NCBI GenBank assembly: GCA_017829005.1
Contig: JAGAJF010000151.1
Location: 1 to 53,095, forward strand
Reading direction: 5' to 3'
Length of the DNA stretch: 53,095 nucleotides
Origin: Oscillospiraceae bacterium
GTDB taxonomy: Bacteria > Bacillota > Clostridia > Oscillospirales > Ruminococcaceae
Below, in pieces: positions 9,233 through 17,072 of the stretch. Position numbers and translations under genes: made by a program. Every line of letters starts with the position of its first letter. Positions within the stretch are counted from its first letter, which is position 1. Under the pieces are notes generated by a model, which was given only the letters and a program-made list of their open reading frames with translations, searched no databases and had not been told where the DNA came from.

Positions 9233-9697
9233 ATGAATAAGATGATATATAGTGATCCTGATAATAATGAATTTGTTATTTCATGTGAAGATATTCCCGA
9301 CTTGTATAAAAAACTTATCGGGAAATTCCCCGAATATTGGAAGCAGGGCAATTGTTCCGGAGTTTTTGAAATATTTATAGACAATGTTATACAGAAAAGG
9401 CTGTCTATAGGCTTTTTTGAGGAGCTTGGACTATGCTTGACTTACGAGGATTTCTATGATAAAGTAATTAAGAATAGGGTGCTTAGACAAAGCAAAGCTT
9501 CTTTAGCAGTTTACGATGAATCAACACTTGGTGAAGTGGTGGATATCTATTGTGAGCTGTACGTATCCAAAGGGCTGCTTATGCCGCCTGCGCTTGCCTG
9601 GAAGGGTATAGAATACTTTATACGAAATGGTGAAAAAAGTGATGAATTGAAGTGGATCACTCCTTATGATCTTCCTGAAGAAGGAAATTGGTGCTGA
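9233..9697 (+). CDS. hypothetical protein inside the hisC-flanked insert
   Basis: A 154-residue acidic soluble protein. I see no known motif; small, acidic and aromatic-rich proteins of this type are often immunity or antitoxin-like, but that is only a resemblance in composition. The start at ATG 9233 lacks a strong ribosome binding site; an AAAGGAAG at 9197-9204 is too far away. The whole ORF lies in the segment bounded by two copies of the hisC 3' end, with lower GC than hisC, which suggests acquisition by transfer. Confidence 0.55.
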   Translation: MNKMIYSDPDNNEFVISCEDIPDLYKKLIGKFPEYWKQGNCSGVFEIFIDNVIQKRLSIGFFEELGLCLTYEDFYDKVIKNRVLRQSKASLAVYDESTLGEVVDIYCELYVSKGLLMPPALAWKGIEYFIRNGEKSDELKWITPYDLPEEGNWC

Positions 9698-9902
9698 AAT
9701 TTATTGAATAATTTTGTCATTATAGCGTATAAAATACGTAATAGCTGCAAGTTTTGTATAACAGGCAGTCTGAGTGACATTTCAATAATATATTCAACTC
9801 AATTTAACAAGTAAACTGCCTATTTCCTGAGATCAAAATGATATATGTGTGTTCTTGCCGCACTGCCGGATCTTGTCCCCACAAAATCAATGCTTGCTAA
9901 AA
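9698..9902. other. non-coding part of the insert
   Basis: No ORF with a ribosome binding site, RNA gene or clear terminator seen on either strand. AT-rich; ends where the second hisC-end copy begins. Confidence 0.5.
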
Positions 9903-9964
9903 GGCACAGATGAGGAGATAGATGCGCTTATCGGAGCTTTGAAGGAGTACATAAAATAAAAATG
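9903..9964 (+). repeat. direct repeat copy 2: orphan hisC 3' end
   Basis: Encodes GTDEEIDALIGALKEYIK and a stop, i.e. the hisC C-terminus with one conservative change (Glu to Asp); most substitutions are silent. No upstream hisC sequence accompanies it. Confidence 0.9.
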
Positions 9965-9977
9965 CCCGAAATGGGTA

Positions 9978-10006
9978 TTGACATTTCGGAAATTTGAGTG
10001 TATAAT
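9978..10006 (+). promoter_or_regulatory. promoter facing the small-toxin gene
   Basis: TTGACA (9978-9983), 17-base spacer, TATAAT (10001-10006). No ORF follows; the transcript would run into the hairpin at 10048-10079 and converge on the toxin gene at 10125-10211. Confidence 0.85.
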
Positions 10007-10012
10007 ATAAGC

Positions 10013-10085
10013 ATAACGAACTATGCACATTGCATACACAAAAAACGAACCCCCTCGGAAAGCCACTTTCGAGGGGGTTATGCCT
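10013..10085 (+). ncRNA. candidate antisense RNA antitoxin (type I)
   Basis: Predicted RNA of about 70 bases from the promoter at 9978-10006 to the hairpin at 10048-10079. It would be complementary to the 3' end of the convergent toxin mRNA, as RatA is to TxpA in Bacillus subtilis. Inferred from promoter and terminator positions only. Confidence 0.5.
10048..10079. terminator. shared terminator of the convergent pair
   Basis: AACCCCCTCG (10048-10057) pairs with CGAGGGGGTT (10070-10079), extended by AAAG/CTTT. On the minus strand it is followed by CGTTTTTT, a good terminator for the toxin; the plus side has a weaker T tract. Confidence 0.85.
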
Positions 10086-10124
10086 TTTATTTAAAAGGGG
10101 GCTGACCCTTCAGGCTGGTGACTG

Positions 10125-10211
10125 TCACTTCTTGTCACCGTCCAGCCATTTGCATATGTAGTAAGCCACTACACTTGCCAATACGGATAACACAAACGAT
10201 ACTATACACAC
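10125..10211 (-). CDS. putative holin-like small toxin peptide
   Basis: A 28-residue peptide starting with GTG at 10211, with AGGGGGTG 7-8 bases upstream. One hydrophobic helix (MCIVSFVLSVLASVVAYYIC) is followed by a charged tail KWLDGDKK. This plan (single membrane span, then KWLDGD-type tail) is that of the putative holin-like toxins common in clostridia, which act at the membrane and are held back by antisense RNA. It has its own promoter (10249-10277) and terminator (10048-10079). Toxicity is inferred. Confidence 0.75.
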   Translation of the reverse strand: MCIVSFVLSVLASVVAYYICKWLDGDKK

Positions 10212-10248
10212 AGCGATACACCCCCTTTCGGGGCTGACAGCCGATTTA

Positions 10249-10277
10249 ATGATATCACATACGGCAAATTTTGTCAA
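10249..10277 (-). promoter_or_regulatory. promoter of the small toxin
   Basis: Minus strand: TTGACA (10272-10277), 17-base spacer, TATCAT (10249-10254). Confidence 0.8.
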
Positions 10278-10292
10278 ACAAGATAAAAAGAT

Positions 10293-10325
10293 CCGCAGAC
10301 CGTTTTAACACAGTCTGCGGTTTTT
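10293..10325. terminator. terminator downstream of tRNA-Leu
   Basis: CCGCAGAC (10293-10300) pairs with GTCTGCGG (10313-10320). T tracts lie on both sides; the leftward one serves the tRNA. Confidence 0.85.
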
Positions 10326-10330
10326 AAGCT

Positions 10331-10414
10331 TGGTGCGAGAGATGGGACTTGAACCCACACGTCAAAGACACACGCACCTCAAACGTGCCTGTCTGCCTAT
10401 TCCAGCACTCTCGC
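10331..10414 (-). tRNA. tRNA-Leu (anticodon GAG)
   Basis: Acceptor GCGAGAG/CTCTCGC, discriminator A and encoded CCA. The anticodon stem CACGT/GCGTG encloses loop TTGAGGT, giving anticodon GAG (codons CUC/CUU). A long variable arm, as in class II tRNAs, and T loop TTCAAGT are present. Length 84 bases. Confidence 0.95.
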
Positions 10415-10445
10415 ATATTTCCTCGGTTCATCAACCGACTATGCT

Positions 10446-10474
10446 ATTATATCACATATAGATCTGCTTGTCAA
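10446..10474 (-). promoter_or_regulatory. promoter of tRNA-Leu
   Basis: Minus strand: TTGACA (10469-10474), 17-base spacer, TATAAT (10446-10451), about 30 bases before the tRNA. The rest of the gap up to 10688 is AT-rich, with no other gene seen. Confidence 0.9.
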
Positions 10475-10688
10475 GAGTTTTTTTGAAATTTCTCAAAAAA
10501 ATTTTCCAAAGGTCAAAACGGCAAAAAAATATAGCGAAATTTTACGCCTTTACCCAAAGAAAAATATTGCAAATTTCACGGAAATATATTATAATAAAAA
10601 GGAATAATGTTTTATGCGGCGGAAGAGTACGGAATTTGCCGCAGAATAATATACGATCAAACAATTTTTACATAAAGGAATGATAAAA

Positions 10689-12857
10689 ATGCCTAAAAGC
10701 AAAGCTCAGGGCGCTTCGGTGATACGCAAGGCGCAGAAATCCCCTCAGGGCGAGAACGATATCTTCGCCCTTGACATAGGCACCCGAAATGTGGTGGGTG
10801 TTATCGGACATATGGAGGACGGCGTTTTTACTGTAAGCGAGGCTGTATCCGTTCCTCACAAGCGGCGTGCTATGCTGGACGGTCAGATCGAGGATATCGT
10901 GGAGACCTCGAGAATAGTAAGTCAGGTAAAGACTGCCCTTGAGGAAAAGGCGGAAATGACCCTTTCAAGAGTCGCTATCGCCGCTGCGGGACGTGCACTT
11001 AAAACCAAGCGTGCCATGGTGGAGACCGAGCTTGACGGCAGGGAGAGCATTACTGAGAATATGCTCAAATCCCTTGAGCTTGAAGCGGTGGCAAAGGCTC
11101 AGTCCGAGCTTGACACAGACAGCACCACCGATGGTATGACCTTTTACTGCGTGGGTCACACGGTTATCAAGTACGCTCTGGACGACTATCCCATAAAGAG
11201 CCTTCTGGGTCACAAGGGCAAAAAGGTTGAGGTGGAACTTATCGCCGCATTTCTGCCGAGCCTTGTGGTGGAGAGCCTTTACACCGTTATGGATATGAAC
11301 GGGCTGGACGTATGCAGCCTGACCCTTGAGCCTATTGCCGCTATGAATGTGATAATCCCTCCGGAGGTAAGGCTCATAAACATCGCTCTTGTGGATATCG
11401 GCGCGGGTACTACGGATATCGCCATTTCCCGCAACGGCAGCATTGTGGCATATGCAATGGCTACCATTGCAGGCGACGAGATAACCGAGGATAACATTCA
11501 GAAATATCTTGTGGATTTCGAGACAGCCGAAAATATGAAGCTCACCCCTCCCGGCGAGGATGTATGCTTTACGGATATTTTAGGCTTTGAGCATACCGTC
11601 AAGTCGGACGAATTTTTCTCGGGGCTTTTCCCTGCTGTTGACCAGCTTGCGGACACCATTGCGGATAATGTTCTTACAGCCAACGGCACCGCTCCTGCGG
11701 CTGTGTTCCTTGTGGGCGGCGGAAGCCTTATCCCCGAGCTTACCAATCTCGTTGCGGAAAAGCTTGAGATACCCGAGAACAGAGTGGCTATCGGCGGTCA
11801 GAATTACCGCAAGAATATAAATCTGGGTAAGGTAAAGCTTATAGGTCCCGAGTTTGTAACTCCCATCGGAATTGGCATTACCGCCACTCTTCAGAAGGGA
11901 TATGAGTTCTCTCAGGTCACCCTTAACGGCGGAAAATTCCGCATTTTCGACACCAAGACCGTGACCGCTGCCGACCTGCTTATGAATGCAGGCTTCCAGA
12001 CACCTCAGATAATCGGAAAATCGGGCAGGGGACTTATTTTCACATTAAACGGAGAAAAGCAGAGCCTCAGAGGCGAGACCTCAACTCCCGCACAGATAAT
12101 GGTAAACGGTCTCCCCGCAACCCTTGAGTACACCGTAAGACCCGGGGACGTTATCGACTTCACCCCTGCCACAGTAGGCGCAAATGCGGCTGTTACCGTT
12201 AGCGACATTGCAGGCGAGGTATTTACCAAGAAGATAATCATTGACGGCGAGGAATACACCTTCGGAAGGACTGTCCGCGTCAACGGAGCAGTTGTTACGG
12301 GCAATTACAGCGTTCAGAATTACGATAATATCGAGATAGAGTCCATCGAGACCCTTGGCGACCTTATAATGTCCCTGCCCTTTGACTGCTCGGGAATTGC
12401 CTTTTTCAAGAACGACAGGCTTGTGCGATTGGATTATATCCTTGAGGAAAATGATGCCTTTGTTACAAAGGACAAGCATACAGTCACCGAAAATCTCCCC
12501 AATGCCGCAAGGGATATCGCTCTCAAGGACGAAAAGGCAAGCCGCACCGTTCAGACCCTTTCGGGAATAACTATGCCTCCTCCGGAGCCTGCACCTGTGC
12601 CTGCAGAACCCGCTCCCGAAGCGGACATCGGCACATCTGACAGCATTACCGTTACCCTTAACGGCAGACTTACCCGTCTTGAAGCACGTACCGACAATTC
12701 TCCCCACGAGTTCATCGAGCTTATGGCTCTTGCGGATATCGACATCAGCGACCCTCCACCAAGCGGCAATATGATACTTACCTTGAACGGTCAGAACGCA
12801 AGCTTTATGGACATTCTCCATGAGGGTGACAGTATTGTTATCAAGTGGGATACATAA
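10689..12857 (+). CDS. FtsA-related actin-fold protein
   Basis: A 722-residue cytoplasmic protein. The N-terminal 380 residues have the FtsA/MreB fold: phosphate-1 motif IFALDIGTRNVVGVIG, a 1C-like subdomain, phosphate-2 ALVDIGAGTTDIA and the adenosine motif VFLVGGGSLIPEL. The remaining 340 residues are beta-rich with repeated LNG turns and a Pro/Ala linker (near 625-650), with no FtsA C-terminal amphipathic helix visible. This is the long FtsA-domain protein of clostridia rather than canonical ftsA, and no ftsZ lies next to it. AAAGGA 9 bases before ATG 10689 favours that start over 10680. Likely role in division or envelope; exact function unknown. Confidence 0.8.
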   Translation: MPKSKAQGASVIRKAQKSPQGENDIFALDIGTRNVVGVIGHMEDGVFTVSEAVSVPHKRRAMLDGQIEDIVETSRIVSQVKTALEEKAEMTLSRVAIAAAGRALKTKRAMVETELDGRESITENMLKSLELEAVAKAQSELDTDSTTDGMTFYCVGHTVIKYALDDYPIKSLLGHKGKKVEVELIAAFLPSLVVESLYTVMDMNGLDVCSLTLEPIAAMNVIIPPEVRLINIALVDIGAGTTDIAISRNGSIVAYAMATIAGDEITEDNIQKYLVDFETAENMKLTPPGEDVCFTDILGFEHTVKSDEFFSGLFPAVDQLADTIADNVLTANGTAPAAVFLVGGGSLIPELTNLVAEKLEIPENRVAIGGQNYRKNINLGKVKLIGPEFVTPIGIGITATLQKGYEFSQVTLNGGKFRIFDTKTVTAADLLMNAGFQTPQIIGKSGRGLIFTLNGEKQSLRGETSTPAQIMVNGLPATLEYTVRPGDVIDFTPATVGANAAVTVSDIAGEVFTKKIIIDGEEYTFGRTVRVNGAVVTGNYSVQNYDNIEIESIETLGDLIMSLPFDCSGIAFFKNDRLVRLDYILEENDAFVTKDKHTVTENLPNAARDIALKDEKASRTVQTLSGITMPPPEPAPVPAEPAPEADIGTSDSITVTLNGRLTRLEARTDNSPHEFIELMALADIDISDPPPSGNMILTLNGQNASFMDILHEGDSIVIKWDT

Positions 12858-12871
12858 GGATATGAAAAAAT

Positions 12872-12903
12872 GCCCCTCACCGTATGTTGGTGGGGGCGTT
12901 TTG
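12872..12903 (+). terminator. intrinsic terminator
   Basis: GCCCCTCACC (12872-12881) pairs with GGTGGGGGC (12889-12897), followed by GTTTTG. Confidence 0.85.
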
Positions 12904-12920
12904 TTTATCGGTATAATAAA

Positions 12921-13067
12921 TTATTTTTTCTTGAGGATTTTTTCTTTTTCTGCTTTTGCGAGATTTTCAAGTCGGGCTATTTCAGCACGTCTTTCGTCAC
13001 GGGTCATATTCCTGACATTCTCGGGAATAATAACACGATCATCAATGAAATATTCCTTTTCAGCCAT
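12921..13067 (-). CDS. 48-residue basic helical protein
   Basis: Starts at ATG 13067 with an ideal GAGGAGG site 8-9 bases upstream and ends with TAA at 12921. A short N-terminal segment is followed by a highly charged helix (TRDERRAEIARLENLAKAEK) and a lysine tail. It begins 5 bases after the stop of the JAB-domain gene, so it is the second gene of the same cassette. Function unknown; a small partner or inhibitor of the upstream protein is a guess from layout. Confidence 0.7.
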   Translation of the reverse strand: MAEKEYFIDDRVIIPENVRNMTRDERRAEIARLENLAKAEKEKILKKK

Positions 13068-13071
13068 AATG

Positions 13072-13638
13072 TTACACCTCCTCAAAGTGTATCAAATGAT
13101 TCTCTCTTAGCTTTTCAAGTGTTTTGAGCTGTGCATCAAATTCAATGAAGCCGTCATCAAGATATTCACCTATATAAAGCTCATAAAGTGCTTTACTGAC
13201 AAATTGTTCTGACGAATACTTGAATACACGTCCATCGTGGCAGGCGATAATGCCAATTTCGTATCCGTTTTTAAAGCAGGAATTAAAATCATCAATACTT
13301 GGCGGCATACTGCTCGGGTGGGTGTGTAATGTTATTATTCTTGTGTTCGCTCTGATAGTATTGCGAATTTTATCGGTATACACAATAGCTCTTTCATCTG
13401 TGCTGTCAGTAACTGAAAGAAGAACTTTTCCGCTTATACTGTCAAGCCAATACATATCTTCAAGTACGGTGCCGCTTCTGTGTTTAAGCGCTTTTTTGGC
13501 ACTATCATAAATTGCTTTATTAACAGCGGGATTGTCTGTCAAGTTATCAAATTTTCTGCGATACTCACCGCTGTCAATATATGTTTTGTCCACAAGTGTG
13601 TCCTTGTTTCGTCCATAACGTTGATATTCAAGAGCCAC
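13072..13638 (-). CDS. JAB/MPN-like metalloprotease-domain protein
   Basis: A 188-residue protein beginning with GTG 13638 after GGGAG. Residues about 100-140 carry the JAMM signature: an HTHP box (ITLHTHPSSMPPSIDDFN), where His-x-His and the following Ser-x7-Asp-type spacing form the zinc site. The N-terminus (about 1-60) looks like a separate helical module. RadC-like and toxin-associated JAB domains share this layout; a peptidase or deubiquitinase-like activity is inferred from the family. It sits alone with a 48-residue partner between two terminators, under a promoter almost identical to that of the cassette at 2967-3736. Confidence 0.75.
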   Translation of the reverse strand: MALEYQRYGRNKDTLVDKTYIDSGEYRRKFDNLTDNPAVNKAIYDSAKKALKHRSGTVLEDMYWLDSISGKVLLSVTDSTDERAIVYTDKIRNTIRANTRIITLHTHPSSMPPSIDDFNSCFKNGYEIGIIACHDGRVFKYSSEQFVSKALYELYIGEYLDDGFIEFDAQLKTLEKLRENHLIHFEEV

Positions 13639-13657
13639 ATTCTCACTCCCTGCCTTT

Positions 13658-13685
13658 ATTATACCACATCCGCCCGAATTGTCAA
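13658..13685 (-). promoter_or_regulatory. promoter of the JAB cassette
   Basis: Minus strand: TTGACA (13680-13685), 16-base spacer, TATAAT (13658-13663), extended TGG. Confidence 0.85.
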
Positions 13686-13704
13686 GCCCCTTCGCACCAA
13701 ACCA

Positions 13705-13737
13705 AAACGCCCCTCACCACACCGGTGAAGGGCGTTT
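13705..13737 (-). terminator. terminator of the 2-oxoacid oxidoreductase operon
   Basis: AAACGCCCCTCACC (13705-13718) pairs with GGTGAAGGGCGTTT (13724-13737) with one mismatch, followed on the minus strand by TGGTTTGG. Confidence 0.8.
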
Positions 13738-13754
13738 AAATTTAATGATACATC

Positions 13755-14291
13755 TTATTCCGTATAATCATATCCAAGCTTGATAGCTCTCAGATTATTC
13801 TCAATAAGCTGAGCCTTTTTAGCAGGAACTATCTTTCTGATAGCCGCCTCGATATCGTCCATAGAAATAACGCCCGTCTCCTTGATGAGCTTTCCTATGA
13901 GGATAATGTTAGCGCCGCCTTTAAGCTCGTTTTCGTCCGCAAGCCTTGTTGCGGGAACTCTGAACTCGTGGATATCGTCTCGTGCATTGGCGGAGTCCAC
14001 AAGTGTGCTGTCAATGAAGGCATAGCCTCCTGCCTTAACAGCGCCTATAAACTTCGTATATGAAGGCTCGTTCATAGCAATAAGCAGGTCGGGGTCGTTA
14101 ACAACGGGGGAGCCGATAGGCTCATCGGAAAGGCATACCGAGCAGTTGCAGGTGCCGCCTCTCATTTCGGGACCGTAGCAGGGAAGCCAGGAAACCTCTC
14201 TGTCAGCCAGCATACCGCAGTATGCAAGCACCTTTCCCGCAAAAAGAATACCCTGTCCGCCGAAGCCCGCAAGCTGAATTTCACTGGTCAT
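13755..14291 (-). CDS. korC: 2-oxoacid:ferredoxin oxidoreductase, gamma subunit
   Basis: 178-residue gamma subunit of a pyruvate/ketoisovalerate-type oxidoreductase, identified by FGGQGILFAGKVLA at the N-terminus and the NDPDLLIAMNEPSY segment. With alpha, beta and the ferredoxin subunit it oxidatively decarboxylates a 2-oxoacid to an acyl-CoA, reducing ferredoxin. ATG 14291 is preferred over GTG 14294 because it lies 8 bases from AAGGAG. Last gene of the leftward operon, 18 bases after korB. Confidence 0.9.
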   Translation of the reverse strand: MTSEIQLAGFGGQGILFAGKVLAYCGMLADREVSWLPCYGPEMRGGTCNCSVCLSDEPIGSPVVNDPDLLIAMNEPSYTKFIGAVKAGGYAFIDSTLVDSANARDDIHEFRVPATRLADENELKGGANIILIGKLIKETGVISMDDIEAAIRKIVPAKKAQLIENNLRAIKLGYDYTE

Positions 14292-14309
14292 CACGTATTC
14301 TCCTTTCCC

Positions 14310-15056
14310 TTACTTGTTTTCTGCGGTGATGTCCTTGTAAACGCCGAGAGGATAGTAAGGTATCATTTCCGTCCTTACTCTTTCCATAGACTCCTGGGGA
14401 GTCATACCCCAGTTTGTGGGGCAGGTGGACAGCACCTCGATAATTGAGAAGCCCTGCTTGTTCTTCTGGACCTCGAAGCCCTTGCGAATAGCCTTTTTCG
14501 CCGCATTTATATGCGCAGGGGAGTCAACGGAAACTCTTTCCGCATAGGCAGTACCCGTAAGCTGTGAAAGCATTTCGCATACCATTACAGGATATCCCGC
14601 AACCTTGGGGTCACGTCCGAAGGGAGTGGTCTGAGTTACCTGACCGGGGAGAGTGGTGGGAGCCATCTGACCGCCTGTCATACCGTAAATGGTGTTGTTG
14701 ATAAAGATTATGGTGATGTTCTCACCACGTGTTGCGGCGTGAACGGTCTCGCAGGTTCCGATTGCGGCAAGGTCGCCGTCGCCCTGATATGTAAATACGA
14801 ACTTGTCGGGTCTTGAACGCTTAACGCCTGTTGCAACAGCAGGAGCACGTCCGTGAGCCGCCTCTATCATATCGCAGGCAAAGTAATCGTAGGAAACTAC
14901 CGAGCAGCCAACGGGACAAATTCCGATAGTGTCGCCCTCAATGCCCATTTCGTCAATTACCTCGCATACAAGACGGTGAACGATACCGTGAGTGCAGCCT
15001 GGGCAGAAGTGCATACTTATATCCTCGAGAGCGTGAGGCTTCTGATAAATAGCCAT
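14310..15056 (-). CDS. korB: 2-oxoacid:ferredoxin oxidoreductase, beta subunit (TPP-binding)
   Basis: 248-residue subunit carrying thiamine pyrophosphate. It shows CPGCTHG and CPVGCS cysteine motifs at the N-terminus and the TPP motif GDGDLAAIG followed by NNTIYGMTGGQ. The start codon overlaps the alpha-subunit stop (TAATG), with AAGGAGG upstream, indicating translational coupling. The substrate is probably branched-chain 2-oxoacids or 2-oxoglutarate; sequence alone does not separate them. Confidence 0.92.
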   Translation of the reverse strand: MAIYQKPHALEDISMHFCPGCTHGIVHRLVCEVIDEMGIEGDTIGICPVGCSVVSYDYFACDMIEAAHGRAPAVATGVKRSRPDKFVFTYQGDGDLAAIGTCETVHAATRGENITIIFINNTIYGMTGGQMAPTTLPGQVTQTTPFGRDPKVAGYPVMVCEMLSQLTGTAYAERVSVDSPAHINAAKKAIRKGFEVQKNKQGFSIIEVLSTCPTNWGMTPQESMERVRTEMIPYYPLGVYKDITAENK

Positions 15057-16123
15057 TATTTCAGTTCCTCCTTAGCTATAAGCTTTATCTGAGCGAGTAT
15101 CTCGGCAGGAGTGTGGATAACTCCGCCTGTTCTTCCGAAGAAGCGGACGGGACGTTTGCAGCTTGTGGCAAGCCTTACATCGTCCACCATCTGACCCATT
15201 GAAAGCTCAACAACAAGGTAAGCCTTTGCGGTCTCCACGGTCTCTGCATATGCCTTTTCGGGGAAGGGCCACAGGGTGATAGGTCTTATCATACCTGCCT
15301 TAATACCCTCTGCTCTTGCGGCATTTACAGCGGAGCGGACAATTCTTGCGGAAGCGCCGTAGCCTGTAACTACGATCTCAGCGTCCTCAGTGAGATATGT
15401 TTCAACCTCGGGAAGCTCAGCCTTTTCGATCTCATACTTCTTGAAACGCTCTCTGTTGGACTCTTCAAGCTCTTCGGGCTTGAGATAAAGGGAGTTGATG
15501 ATGTTGTGGCGTCTCTTGTTGCCGTGACCTGTGCAAGCCCAGTCCTTTTCGGGCTCATTGTCGGTTATCTCGGGGAATACAACAGGCTCCATCATCTGAC
15601 CCAGGAGTCCGTCGGAGAGTATCATAACGGGTGTGCGGAACTTATCCGCCATATCAAATGCCTTAACGGCATAGTCAGCCATTTCCTGAACAGAGCAGGG
15701 CGCATAAACGGGTATGTAAAAATCTCCGTGACCGCCTGCCTTAGTGGCAAGGTAGTAATCCGATTGAGCAGGCTGTATGCCGCCCAGACCGGGGCCGCCT
15801 CTCTGAACGTTTACCACAACGCAGGGCAGGTCGCAGCCTGCCGCATAGGAGATACCCTCGGATTTAAGGGAAATTCCGGGGGAAGAGGAGGAGGTCATAG
15901 CACGCACGCCTGTTGCAGCAGCGCCGTAGACCATATTGATAGCGGCGATCTCGCTCTCCGCCTGTAAAAACACGCCGCCGCACTTTGGCATACGCTTTGA
16001 CATATAAGCGGCGATCTCCGTCTGGGGAGTGATGGGGTAACCGAAGTAGCATTTGCAGCCTGCCCGCACAGCCGCTTCGGCAAGGGCTTCATTGCCCTTC
16101 ATAAGCATTCTTTCGTTAGCCAT
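15056..16123 (-). CDS. vorB: 2-oxoacid:ferredoxin oxidoreductase, alpha subunit (VorB-type)
   Basis: 355-residue alpha subunit containing the pyrimidine-binding and transketolase C-like domains. Marks are KGNEALAEAAVRAGC, FGYPITPQTEI, the glutamate in QAESEIAAINM that activates TPP, and RGGPGLGGIQPAQSD. It resembles the 3-methyl-2-oxobutanoate (ketoisovalerate) type annotated as VorB in clostridia; 2-oxoglutarate specificity is the alternative. Second catalytic gene after the ferredoxin subunit in a delta-alpha-beta-gamma order. Confidence 0.9.
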   Translation of the reverse strand: MANERMLMKGNEALAEAAVRAGCKCYFGYPITPQTEIAAYMSKRMPKCGGVFLQAESEIAAINMVYGAAATGVRAMTSSSSPGISLKSEGISYAAGCDLPCVVVNVQRGGPGLGGIQPAQSDYYLATKAGGHGDFYIPVYAPCSVQEMADYAVKAFDMADKFRTPVMILSDGLLGQMMEPVVFPEITDNEPEKDWACTGHGNKRRHNIINSLYLKPEELEESNRERFKKYEIEKAELPEVETYLTEDAEIVVTGYGASARIVRSAVNAARAEGIKAGMIRPITLWPFPEKAYAETVETAKAYLVVELSMGQMVDDVRLATSCKRPVRFFGRTGGVIHTPAEILAQIKLIAKEELK

Positions 16124-16150
16124 TGGTTCTCATTCCTTTCAGGTATGATG

Positions 16151-16357
16151 TTATCTTTCAACGATAATAGCGCAGTCGGGGCACATTGTGTAGCAAACGG
16201 CGCAGCCTGTGCATTTGCTCTGGTCGGAGCATTCGGCAGGACAGTAGCCCTTGGGTGTGCGGATATCCTTGCGGATCTTGATGATCTGCTTCGGACAAGC
16301 GGAAACGCAGAGGCCGCAGCCCTTGCATCTGTCGTTCAGAACGGTCATCTTAGCCAT
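16151..16357 (-). CDS. 2x[4Fe-4S] ferredoxin subunit of the oxidoreductase
   Basis: 68-residue protein with two cluster motifs, CKGCGLCVSACP and CTGCAVCYTMCP, plus extra cysteines between them. It passes electrons from the TPP subunit to soluble ferredoxin. ATG 16357, 8 bases from AAAGGTGG, is chosen over a GTG at 16369 that lies on the ribosome binding site. First of the four oxidoreductase genes. Confidence 0.92.
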   Translation of the reverse strand: MAKMTVLNDRCKGCGLCVSACPKQIIKIRKDIRTPKGYCPAECSDQSKCTGCAVCYTMCPDCAIIVER

Positions 16358-16397
16358 ATTGCAAGCCACCTTTCATATGTAGGATAGGTGCGGAATA

Positions 16398-17057
16398 TCA
16401 GTTCCACACGTTTTTGATATATACTGTCAGCGGATAATAGCCCTCTCGGTCAATTCCCTCGCAGGAAGGGATATCGGGCAGAGTGTGGCAGAAGATCGGG
16501 AGACCCGTAAGAGCGGAAATTTTCTCCGCCTTGAGCCTGCCGCTTCCGATTATTTCGCTGTCGGTCTCGAAGCCTAAGTTTGAATTGTTTACAATGCCTG
16601 TGGCGGAAAGCCCGCAGGCACGTTCTATCTCACGGAGTATCTCCTCCGCCTCCTCGGCATTGTGAGTGAGGAAACGGCAGAAATTCACCACGTACAGGAT
16701 ATCGCATTCATTCTTGTGAAGCCCGATAAACTGCCTGAATTTACCTAAAGGATAAGCCCCGGCGTCATCTCCCCCAAGGTCGATAACAAGGTTTCTTCCC
16801 TCGGCATAAAGCCCGGGGATATCAAAATCAAGAATGGGTACATCGAGATTTGTTCCCGCATATCTGGGAGCGGCAAGCTTTACGCCGTTTTTTTCAAATA
16901 TATCCCCCAGATCGGCGGTGCGGTAATAGGGATTAACGGTGTCCATATCCACAACGGTGACCGCCTCGCCCCTTGCCGCCATATCAATTGCGTAATTTGC
17001 GGCAAATGTGGACTTGCCGCTGCCGTAATGACCTGCAATAACAGTAATTCTTTTCAT
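16398..17057 (-). CDS. MinD/CobQ-like P-loop ATPase
   Basis: 219-residue protein with a deviant Walker A (GHYGSGKST, residues 9-17), switch-like VVDMDTVNPYYRTADLG and a LVIDLGGDDAGA Walker B region. The fold is that of ParA/MinD/CobB nucleotide-binding proteins. It lies between the FakA-like gene and the oxidoreductase, 40 bases before the ferredoxin gene. A maturation or cofactor-insertion role for the oxidoreductase is plausible by analogy with other MinD-type ATPases but is not shown by the sequence. Confidence 0.8.
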   Translation of the reverse strand: MKRITVIAGHYGSGKSTFAANYAIDMAARGEAVTVVDMDTVNPYYRTADLGDIFEKNGVKLAAPRYAGTNLDVPILDFDIPGLYAEGRNLVIDLGGDDAGAYPLGKFRQFIGLHKNECDILYVVNFCRFLTHNAEEAEEILREIERACGLSATGIVNNSNLGFETDSEIIGSGRLKAEKISALTGLPIFCHTLPDIPSCEGIDREGYYPLTVYIKNVWN

Positions 17058-17072
17058 AAAATTCCTTTAAAA

